Assembly: GCA_963697355.1 (NCBI GenBank)
Contig: CAVONV010000016.1
Span: forward strand, 1 to 64,000
Reading direction: 5' to 3'
Length of the DNA: 64,000 bases
DNA from: CAVONV01 sp963697355
GTDB lineage: Bacteria; Acidobacteriota; Vicinamibacteria; Marinacidobacterales; DATDRI01
A program made the position numbers and the translations under genes. Below the pieces are notes generated by a model, which made no database searches, was not told the DNA's origin, and saw only the letters and a list, made by a program, of their open reading frames with translations. Shown one piece after another: positions 26,750 through 34,695 of the stretch; the stretch's first letter is position 1, and each line of letters opens with the position of its first letter.

Positions 26750-26821
26750 TTCGTAATCAGCAGGTTCCGCCTACGCCAAGGCTACGGCGGACAAGCGGTG
26801 GTTCAAATCCCGTCGTGTCCA
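26739..26821 (+). other. tRNA-like fragment or hairpin region after xerD
   Basis: The xerD stop lies in CTGATTCGTAATCAG, which looks like an anticodon arm with loop TTCGTAA (anticodon CGT, threonine). About 60 bases on, GGTTCAAATCCCG followed by GTGTCCA looks like a T-arm and 3' acceptor. A matching 5' acceptor and a D-arm are not found, the T-stem is poorly paired and the stretch between is filled by a hairpin. I regard it as a tRNA relic or chance similarity, not a working tRNA. Its place at the edge of an accessory region makes the relic reading attractive. Confidence 0.25.
26766..26791. repeat. REP-like hairpin
   Basis: TCCGCC at 26766-26771 and GGCGGA at 26786-26791 form a six-base stem around an inner GCC/GGC pair. 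It sits inside the tRNA-like stretch and could be a REP-type hairpin insertion. Confidence 0.35.
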
Positions 26822-26969
26822 AAAACTCGAATGGAGCCGAAGGCCGAATCCTCGAGGGCCATCTCGATACCCGCGGAGAGTAGCCCAAGGTATTGCGGAC
26901 CCGCGAGAGGCGATCGCCGAGCAGACCTTAGCTTCCGGACCATCCGTTCCAGCCAGCTGCGATGAACTC

Positions 26970-27734
26970 TTATGCGGCTTCGCGGTGATAGTAGTTGAGC
27001 AAGCCGCCCAATCGTTTGCGACATCGCACGTTGCCTTCGAGACTCCCCACGCACTCGTCCGCTTCGATCAACTTGTTGCCGAGCCCTTGATGGTTGCGCT
27101 CTGCGTGATAGTGAGAAGTGAATTCGGCGACAGCCCGCCGCAGCGATTGCTCACCGAAGAAAATCATCCGGTTGAGACATTCGCTTTTTATTGAAAGAAC
27201 AAACCTCTCGATGTAAGCGTTCAAATTCGGGGAGCGATACGGCAAGCGAATGACGCGGGTCCCGGAATCGTCGACGAGCTCCCGAAACTTGGCGGTGAGC
27301 TTCTTGTCGCGATCCAGGACGAGGAATCGCTTGCCGAGCAGAACGCCGTCCATCAGGTCGGTCAGATTTCGACCGATCTGCATCATGAACGCGCTGTCAG
27401 GTCCGGGCGTGATTCCCGCAATGTGCACTTTCCGCGAAGAGAGCTCGATGACGACGAGCACGTAGTAGGTCACGAGCCTGCGGACCGTGGCGACCTCGAC
27501 GGTGAAGAAGTCGGTCGCAGCCACGCTTTCCCTCTGGGCAGTCAGAAAGGTGCGCCACGGCGTGCGCGCACCTCTCTCCGGCGTGGGCTCCATGCCGTGT
27601 TCTCGGAGAACGTTCGCGATGGTGCCCCGGGACACTTGATGACCAAGATTCGAGAGAGCGCCTCGTATTCTCGTGTACCCCCAACGCGGATTCTCCTTGG
27701 CGAGGCGCACGATGAGCTCGGCGATCTCGACCAT
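26970..27734 (-). pseudogene. Integrase-core (DDE) transposase, 5'-truncated
   Basis: A 254-residue fragment of an rve-type DDE transposase, IS481/IS3-like. The start (LIVRLAKENPRWGYTRIRGALSNLG) is the tail of the helix-turn-helix domain. The catalytic domain keeps all three acidic residues, in ATDFFTVEV, FLVLDRDKK and NAYIERFV. Full-length relatives have 80-120 more residues in front with the DNA-binding helices. The stretch upstream (27735-27940) does not encode them in any frame. It is probably a dead or trans-dependent copy. A second, differently broken relative lies at 32.1-32.7 kb. Confidence 0.75.
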
Positions 27735-27940
27735 GACGCTGGATCGGCGTGCTCATGACCGAGGATTCTTGCTTCCCTTGGCGAACAAAGCGTAGACGCG
27801 TCTATCCGAAACGCCCCGACTGACGCGGGTCTTGAGTTCGTTCGTATTTTTGGACACGACGAGGTAGCCGCCCTCGACCACCCCAATATCGTCACCATTT
27901 ATTCGGTCGAAGAAGCAGAGGGCGTCCACTTCTATGTTCT
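27735..27940. other. Unassigned sequence upstream of the transposase fragment
   Basis: On the minus strand one frame is open from about 27935 to 27766 and reads ...GGYLVVSKNTNELKTRVSRG and onward to ...FAKGSKNPRS before a stop. It resembles no family I know and does not continue into the transposase. It may be a remnant of another gene. Confidence 0.3.
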
Positions 27941-28016
27941 GTCCGCATGACGTGTTGGTCTAAGGAACAACGTGCTGTTCTGGAGCCATGAGGTGTCGGT
28001 TTAGGGAACAAGCTGC
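27941..28016. repeat. IS-end-like repeat, copy A
   Basis: About 76 bases that also occur, slightly changed, at 44696-44772. Each copy holds two related subunits about 40 bases apart, of the form CATGAGGTGTCGGTTTAGGG with variants. Multiple short terminal repeats of this kind are typical of IS21-family ends. Here the copy lies beside a transposase fragment of a different family, so it is probably the remnant of another element. Confidence 0.6.
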
Positions 28017-28328
28017 AGGCACCCATCACCATCAGCGGCCGGTGATTGATACAAGGCTCTAGCCTGGCATTGCCCTTCGATGATATCCACTTTTGTTTGA
28101 GTTCGTCGGGTCCAAGTTGGAAAAGAAAAAAAAATCATTTTTTGCTTGACAACTTTCTTCTGCGTTCTGAATTGAAGCAAATGATGTGATCGAGAATGGG
28201 CGTGTGCGTCCTCTAGTCGGCGTGTAAGTTTCTTCTTCGGCCAGGGAGACTTCGACGCTACCTTAGGTGTTGAACATTCAATAGACGTCATTTATCGAGA
28301 CAAAAAAAGCTGCGCCTATATTGGAGTT
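28017..28328. other. Intergenic gap before the HNH gene
   Basis: No gene is visible. The stretch is A+T-rich compared with its neighbours and holds a TTGACA at 28146-28151 with TGAATT 16 bases further on, a possible promoter about 180 bases before the HNH start. This is weak evidence on its own. Confidence 0.3.
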
Positions 28329-29567
28329 ATGAAATACAAACTCCAATCACAATCGTTCTCTATGATCTCAGATGATGAGCTGCTCCGCCGACTCACCGAG
28401 CTTTTGACAAAGTCCCGGCGCGTCGAAGCCGAGCTGGTTGCACACATCGGTGAGGTGGATGCGAGGAGGCTTTTTGCGAGCAAGGCATCGTCGATGTTTG
28501 TCTATTCGACCGAGGTGTTGCACTTGTCGGAGCACGAAGCCTATTTGCGCATTACGGTCGCCCGTGCGGCTCGAAAGCATCCGATACTCCTCGAGATGCT
28601 TGCTGACGGTAGGCTTCACTTGAGCGGCATTGCTAAGCTGGTACCTCTCCTTACCGAGACCAACCGCGAAACACTTTTGGCCCGCGCGGCTCATCAATCG
28701 AAACGCAAGATCGAAGAGTTGGTGGCCGAGCTTTCACCGAAGACGGATGTCCCCGCGGCGATGCGCAAGCTACCCGAACGACGAAAGAACACGCCTCCCA
28801 TGGAGAGCCAACTCGGTCCGGCCCGAGTAGTACCGCGCTCGGGATCTGAGCGAGAGCATCCAAAGGTCGAAACGACACGAGAGTCCTTACCGGCTCCGGC
28901 TTCAGCCATGCCCGCGGTGGTCAAACCGATTGCGGCGGCCCGATGGAAAGTCCAGTTCACAGCGAGCTCCGAGCTTCGCGAGAAGCTCGATCGACTTCGC
29001 GACCTCATGCGCTCGTCTGTCCCGGATGGAGATCTCGCGGCGATCATCGAAGAGGCCGTGACCGAGAAGCTCGAGAGGCTCGAAGCGAAGCGCTTTGCCA
29101 AGACGAAGGCTCCAAGAAAGAGTGTCGAAGAGACGAATTCCTCACCGTCGTCACGCTACATCCCGGCCGCGGTCAAACGAGCTGTCTGCGAACGTGATCA
29201 ACGGCAGTGCACTTTTGTTGCCGAAGACGGCCGGCGATGTAGCGAACGAGAAGGGCTCGAGTTCCATCATCGCAAGCCCTACGGCCGAGGTGGCGACCAC
29301 AGCGTTGGAAATATTTCCTTGCTATGTCGTTGTCACAACGGGTATCTCGCAGAGCGAGACTACGGTAAGGAAGTGATAGAGCGGTATCGACGTTCTACAG
29401 GCCGCGTCTCCGAGCCTGCGGCCGTGTATACCGTTGGTACTCGAATCAACAATCTACTCGTTCCGGACCGAGCTCGATCGAAGCGTAACTCAACCCAAGA
29501 ACTCTCGCCGCTCCTCGGCGCGGCGCAACGTGTTCAACAATCTTCTGAGAAAGAGCGGACGCGATAA
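28329..29567 (+). CDS. HNH endonuclease-domain protein
   Basis: A 412-residue protein. The N-terminal 150 residues are helical and resemble the DUF222-like region found before HNH domains (LLRRLTELLTKSRRVEAELVAH in part). A low-complexity linker follows. A helical segment at about 205-260 precedes the HNH nuclease domain at about 275-345, with CERDQRQCTF, CSEREGLEFHHRKPYGRGG and NISLLCRCHN. The Cys pairs suggest a structural zinc. Proteins like this are often found with mobile elements and sometimes act as homing or defence nucleases, but the target is unknown. It lies alone in an accessory region, in an open frame without breaks. Confidence 0.8.
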   Translation: MKYKLQSQSFSMISDDELLRRLTELLTKSRRVEAELVAHIGEVDARRLFASKASSMFVYSTEVLHLSEHEAYLRITVARAARKHPILLEMLADGRLHLSGIAKLVPLLTETNRETLLARAAHQSKRKIEELVAELSPKTDVPAAMRKLPERRKNTPPMESQLGPARVVPRSGSEREHPKVETTRESLPAPASAMPAVVKPIAAARWKVQFTASSELREKLDRLRDLMRSSVPDGDLAAIIEEAVTEKLERLEAKRFAKTKAPRKSVEETNSSPSSRYIPAAVKRAVCERDQRQCTFVAEDGRRCSEREGLEFHHRKPYGRGGDHSVGNISLLCRCHNGYLAERDYGKEVIERYRRSTGRVSEPAAVYTVGTRINNLLVPDRARSKRNSTQELSPLLGAAQRVQQSSEKERTR

Positions 29568-29619
29568 ATGCGTAGAAGTAGTTGTTGTGTCCGGCATGAA
29601 CTGCCAGCGGGTTCGAGCA

Positions 29620-31859
29620 CTAGAACCCGAAGAGGCGAGTGAACTTCACGGTGATGAAGCGCTCGAGGACGGCACCGCCCCGCCATGTCACGGCGCTCGG
29701 TGAAGACGACGAACAGGTCACTGAGCGGAGCGTGAATGAATCTGAACCGGGCGTTGGTGACGACCTGATTGGTGTCGGCGTTATACTGCACGAAGGCTCC
29801 CAGGTACATCTTGGTGGTAAACGCGTACTTGACTCGAGCGGTGTAGAGATCCGCCGTGAAATCGATCCCCTGGACGGAGAGAGAGTTGCGCTCGGCGGAT
29901 GCCTCGATGGTGAGGTGATAGTCGGGTTGCCAGGCCACGCCGCCGACCATCGTGAACCGGTTGCCATCGAAGTAGCCGCCCCCCGAGACGCCGACCGACC
30001 CTGACACCTTGCGACCCTCGCTGGAACTGTAGCTCGCGGCAGCCTCCCCGAAGTGGTAGTCACCGATAGGAATGGAGACACCCGGCCTGACGCGGAAGGG
30101 CTCATCGAGCCGCTCGCGACGATCGTCGTAACGCAGGGAAAGGCGCCCCCCGTCTCGAAACGTTACCCCGAATCCCAGCGTCCCATCCCAGCTCACGCGG
30201 TTGCCGGCCAGGTCGGTGATGTAGTCGGCCTCGACGTAAGGATTGACCTCGAGAATGGCACGGGCCGAGGGTCGCGGCCGAGCCCCGACCGTGGCGTAGT
30301 ACTGGCGGATTCCAGTCCGTCGCACGAATCCCATCCCAGGATCGAAGTCGTCCCCCACGTGGCGGAACATGGCCGACGTGTCCCACAGTCGGTCGCGCCA
30401 TCCCACGGCGAGGCGAGCCGCCCCGTCTCCGCCTCCCGGTGTGTCGGTGACGGCCAGGTAGGAGTTGATGAACAATGAACTGCACCGGCCGCATGTTCAG
30501 GTCGGCACCGAAGCTGCGGTTGTAGTCGCCAGCGCTTCCCTCGCCGGTCTCCATCCGGTTCGTAAACAGAAACCCGATATCGGAGTTGCCGAGGAAGTTG
30601 CGCCGAACCCTCATGGCGGTGAAGTTCTCGGCCGGATCCTCCTCGAAGCGCTTCGACTGAACGTTCAGGAGACCAAACTCGAAGTCTCCAGCCCGCCCGG
30701 TCAAGCGGGCGCCGCCAAAAAGCGGGACAGGCTGACCCGACTTGAGGCCGATGGTCCGGGAGTGAAACAGCGTGAAGTCACGGAGTGAGGTGCCGGTGCG
30801 TGGCCCGCCGGGCGCGTCACGTCACCCAATGTGAAGATGCCGGAGTTCTCCAGGAAGAAGTCCCGCTGCTCGGGGAAGAACAGCGGAAACCGGGTCAGGT
30901 TGACCTGCTCCTGATCGACGTCCGCCTGGGAGAAGTCGGTGCGCCAGGTCAAGTCCAGGGTGGCCGCGGCGTGATGCCCCACTTGACGTCGAGGCCGCCA
31001 TCCGCGTCGTTCCCGACATCATCTGCGGCAGATTCGTACCGGTCGAACGGCCGGCCAGCGCGAACGGCTTGACGGTGAGGTTGCGGCTCGGGCGACCCCG
31101 CGGAAGGTCGTGCAGCGTTCCCGCCCGCGACACGAGAAAGATGCGATTTCGCCGATCGAGCGGTGCCCAGTACGACACCTCGTTCTTGCGCCGGATGCGG
31201 CGGAGAAAGTTGACGCCCCATGTCTGGACATCGTGGGTGGGGTCAAAGCGCAGTGTGGTCCACGGGATGGCGATTTCCACGGTCCAGCCGCTCTCGTTCA
31301 CCGTCGTCTCGACGTCCATGATAGCGTCCCACCCGTAGTCGCGGGTCGTGCCGTCGTTGAAGGTCTGTCCGTCTTTGATCCCGCCGCGCGGGTTGATGAA
31401 GAAGACGAAGGAGTTGCGCCGGTCGAGAAAGGTGTCGAGCGAGAACCCGAACGAGTCCATGTCCTCGGAAATGACACCGGGGTAGTCGCGCTCCAGGGTC
31501 TTCACCACCAAGCCCCGGGGCTCGGAGTCGTAGCACACGGCGCCGATGTAGAGGTTGTCGGTGTCGTACAGCAGCCGGACCTCGGTGCGCTCGGTGGCCG
31601 GTGCGCCGGTGTCGGGCTGGGCTTGAATGAAGGTCGTGATCGGGGAAACCCGCGGCCAGGCCTCCTCGTCTAGGTGCCCGTCGATGGTAATGCGCATCCC
31701 GGCCGGAGCGGCTCGCATTCCGGTCGAGGTGCCGACTTCGGGATCAGCCGGGGTCGCCGGCACGGCACCCTGCTGGGCGTAGACAAACGGCGCCACCGGA
31801 AGGGCCGTCAGAACCACGACCCACAGTGCGGACCGCCACAACCGCTGCCATCGTCGCAT
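29620..31859 (-). pseudogene. DUF5916/CBM9-like outer-membrane protein, multiply frameshifted
   Basis: The intact form would be a surface protein of about 740 residues. It starts with a signal peptide (MRRWQRLWRSALWVVVLTALP), then a CBM9-like domain (ITIDGHLDEEAWPRV, DNLYIGAVCYDSEP, EIAIPWTTLRFD) and a DUF5916 beta-barrel part (FPLFFPEQRDFFLENSGIF). It ends in VKFTRLFGF. To read it, the frame must change at about 31015, 30960, 30740, 30470 and 29690, so at least five indels are needed. The stretch is visibly richer in G+C than its surroundings. It is either a decaying acquired gene or a stretch of poor sequence. Confidence 0.8.
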
Positions 31860-32101
31860 GCGAGAGAGGCTCCATCAACGGAGAATCGACAAGACAGCGC
31901 ATGCTACGCGGATGGGACATTCAAGTCAAGCCGCCGTGAAGAAGGTCAGTGGTGGCTGACTCTCCCATTTCCTGGTAGGACGTGGCCTGCGAACGTTTCC
32001 ACCGGGCTACACGCCCGCCCCCTGTATTCGTAGCGGAGGACGACAATCGGGTGTCCCTTCTATTGATTCGTCCTGGCGCATCAGTCTTGATCTTTCTCGC
32101 A
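31860..32101. other. Gap between DUF5916 pseudogene and transposase remnant
   Basis: No gene is visible. The divergent arrangement means that the promoter of the DUF5916 gene should lie here. No clear promoter is seen. Confidence 0.3.
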
Positions 32102-32122
32102 CGCGGGCGTCACTATCCCGTC

Positions 32123-32736
32123 ATGATCTGGTCACTTCTGTGCTCACTCATCTCGGCCTTCAAGGCGCGTCGCTCGCTGGCGCTCGAGAATCTCGCTCTT
32201 CGCCAACAGCTCGCCGTACTCTAGCGTTCAGTGAAACGGCCGCGCCTGTCGAATGTCGATCGCGGCATGTGGGTCCTCTTGCGCCGAGTCTGGACTGAGT
32301 GGGCCAGCGTGCTCGTCATCGTCAAGCCCGAGACCGTCGTCCGGTGGCACCGCACCGGCTTCAAACACTATTGGACGTGGAAGAGCCGAGGCACCGGCTG
32401 GGTCGACCGGGCGTCGCTCCGGAAGTACGCGAGCTGATCCGGGACATGTGTCGAGCCAATCCGCTCTGGGGAGCGCCCAGAGTACACGGCGAGCTGATGA
32501 AGCTTGGCATTTCCATTTCCCAAGCCGCGGTGTCCAAGTACCTGGTTCGGCATCGAAAACCACCGTCCCAGACCTGGCGGAGCTTTCTCGGCAATCATGT
32601 CAAAGACTTGGTGTCCGCTGACTTCTTCACGTTGCCAACCGCCACTTTTCGGGTTCTGTTCGTCTTTGTCGTTCTGCACCACGAACGGCGCCGTATCGTC
32701 CATATCAACGTCACTGAATACAACTCCGTACACTAA
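32123..32736 (+). pseudogene. Degraded integrase-core transposase
   Basis: A transposase of the rve/DDE group in pieces. The N-terminal part (MIWSLLCSLISAFKARRSLALENLALRQQLAVL, seen in pieces such as LALENLALRQQLAVL) is cut by a stop at 32222-32224. The next piece (KRPRLSNVDRGMWVLLRR, VIVKPETVVRWHRTG) changes frame near 32400. The third piece (ELIRDMCRANPLWGAPRVHGE, LVSADFFTLPTATFRVLFVF) ends early after HINVTEYNSVH, before the second catalytic Asp and the Glu. The element is dead. It keeps the N-terminal DNA-binding half that the 27-kb copy lacks. Confidence 0.8.
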
Positions 32737-32903
32737 GATCGAATGACGACGGGATGCACCCTTGATCTCGAACAAAAAGAAACCCAATAAATCCTGAACA
32801 AATTTGCTTTTCTATTTCTGTCTGACTACCCTCTCCCCATCTTACGGCCCAGTCAATCCGAGATGAAGGTGATGATTATTTGTCCCAGTGAAGGAGGATT
32901 CCT

Positions 32904-34439
32904 ATGACGTCAAATTCCGTCGTCCGCTTCGCATTGGTCGCTGTGTTGGTTTCCGTTGCCCTGACTTGTGCCCCGCCGAGCGAGACACCCAAACCTCTTA
33001 GAATCGGTATTGCGTCCTTCTCACACGAGACCTGTACATTCTGCCCGAGGCCGACAGGCATCGAGGAGTGGGAGTTCTATGGGCCTCCGGTTCGCGGTGA
33101 GGAAATGCTTGAGAGAGCCCGCAGTTTCACGAAGGTAGCCAAGGAGTACGGACCCGTCGAGTTCGTCGGCCTTCTCTCCCCCCGCGGTGCGGTTGGAGGG
33201 TCTTTTGGAAGCTGGATCACGACGGAAGCGTTCGAAAAATACACCGGCGGCATCGTCGAGGACATCAAGCAGTTCGGTCCTTTTGACGGTATCTACCTCT
33301 CGCTGCACGGCGCTATGGCGGTTACGGACGTCCCCAAACCCGAAGCCGAGATCGCCAGGAGAGTGCGGGAGGTGGTCGGGCCGGATGTTCCCATCGTGGC
33401 GACATTCGATCCGCACGGAAACGAAGACGGCGATTTTCTGGAACACGCAGACGGCGCTTTTTGTGTGAAGCGGTATCCCCACTACGACGGCGACCTCCAG
33501 CGTCAACGCGCGGCTCGTTACATGATCCGGATGATCCGCGGTGACTACAAACCCACCACCGCTACCAGAAAGCCTGCTGTAATCACACCCAGCGTGTACC
33601 AGGGTACGGGCGTTTCCCCAGCTATGGAAATGATGGAGCGGGCGAGGCGATGGGAGAACCGCGAGGAAGATGCCTACGTTTCGGTGTTCTTCGGATTCGC
33701 CTACGCAGACGTGCCCGATGCCGGAGCATGCGTTCATGTCATGACAAACAACGACCAGGCTTTGGCGGACCGTATTGCCGATGACATGTCCGAGTACATC
33801 TGGCGGATCAGGCACGAGTTCGCGGGCAAAAAGCTCCCCAAGACTCGAGAAGGCGTTGCCTTGGCCATCGCAGCCGCCAAGGAGGGCACGACGCCCGTGG
33901 TCATCGCCGATCACGCCGACCGTAGCGGCAATTCCACCCACATCTTGGAAGAGCTGATTCGGCAGGGAGCAAGCAACTTCTGCATTGCCACTATTGCCGA
34001 TGAAAAGGCCATCAAAGAGATCGAAGCCAACGCCAAGGTCGGCGACACGATTAAAGTAGACGTGGGCGGTTACCTGGACAAATACGCTGGAAACCCCGTC
34101 CCCATCGAAGGAAAAGTGGAGTATCTAGCCCCCTACGGCCGGCATGAGAACCAAAACATCGCGGTTCTTCTCTTCGGTGACAACAACCGCGTGATTTTGA
34201 CCCCCACGCTCAACCAGGTGAGGACCCGGGACATCTTCGACGATCTAGGAATCGACATAGAGAAAACCGATATCGTCTCGCTCAAGTCCCGCGTTCACTT
34301 CCGGAGAGGCTTTCATGAAACGGGCTTGGCGGGAGCCATCTTCGAGGTCGATGCACCCGGTTGGGGACCTGCCGATCTGACGACGCTTCCCTACGAGAAT
34401 ATCCCCAAGAATCTGTATCCTGTATACACAAAGGAGTAA
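32904..34439 (+). CDS. M81-family metallopeptidase (MlrC-like) lipoprotein
   Basis: A 511-residue protein with a strong ribosome site (AAGGAGG) and a lipoprotein-like signal with Cys22 (VSVALTCAPP). The rest matches the M81/MlrC family, named for a microcystin-degrading metallopeptidase. The likely zinc ligands are in SFSHETCTF (His41, Glu42), FDPHGN and HYDGDLQRQ. Most relatives are cytoplasmic, so an exported, lipid-anchored form is a little unusual. The substrate is unknown, probably a small linear peptide or amide. It stands alone, with a perfect hairpin terminator after it. Confidence 0.88.
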   Translation: MTSNSVVRFALVAVLVSVALTCAPPSETPKPLRIGIASFSHETCTFCPRPTGIEEWEFYGPPVRGEEMLERARSFTKVAKEYGPVEFVGLLSPRGAVGGSFGSWITTEAFEKYTGGIVEDIKQFGPFDGIYLSLHGAMAVTDVPKPEAEIARRVREVVGPDVPIVATFDPHGNEDGDFLEHADGAFCVKRYPHYDGDLQRQRAARYMIRMIRGDYKPTTATRKPAVITPSVYQGTGVSPAMEMMERARRWENREEDAYVSVFFGFAYADVPDAGACVHVMTNNDQALADRIADDMSEYIWRIRHEFAGKKLPKTREGVALAIAAAKEGTTPVVIADHADRSGNSTHILEELIRQGASNFCIATIADEKAIKEIEANAKVGDTIKVDVGGYLDKYAGNPVPIEGKVEYLAPYGRHENQNIAVLLFGDNNRVILTPTLNQVRTRDIFDDLGIDIEKTDIVSLKSRVHFRRGFHETGLAGAIFEVDAPGWGPADLTTLPYENIPKNLYPVYTKE

Positions 34440-34448
34440 ACCGGCTTT

Positions 34449-34474
34449 CCTCCTCCCCCTTTCGGGGGAGGAGG
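34449..34474 (+). terminator. Hairpin terminator after the M81 gene
   Basis: A perfect 11-base stem (CCTCCTCCCCC / GGGGGAGGAGG) with loop TTTC begins nine bases after the stop codon. A clear U-tract is missing (GCCCCCGTCTCC follows), so termination may be partial or bidirectional. Confidence 0.65.
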
Positions 34475-34695
34475 GCCCCCGTCTCCGTATTCTGAGCTAC
34501 CCCGTCCCTTCTATTGACACATCCGTGGGTCTCACGCTCGATCTTCCCCCACACCAAAGACGCAAACCTGGCCTTCGGCGCCGATTGGCGCTTCGAGGAG
34601 CCGCTGTATGGTCTTCGAACTCCGGCCATGTTACCTAATGTAAAGACGAACTACTTCCCAGCTTCCAACGTATATTAAAGATGAAGGGGGAGTCT

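Noticed and set aside
26803..27054. An 83-codon minus-strand frame beside the transposase fragment
   Set aside because: Arg-rich, overlaps the transposase end in another frame and shows no motif.
34475..34680. A possible gene scrap (plus-strand reading NLAFGADWRFEEPLYG) before the ADOP gene
   Set aside because: Too short and isolated to assign. It may be a relic of a beta-barrel gene but cannot be supported.
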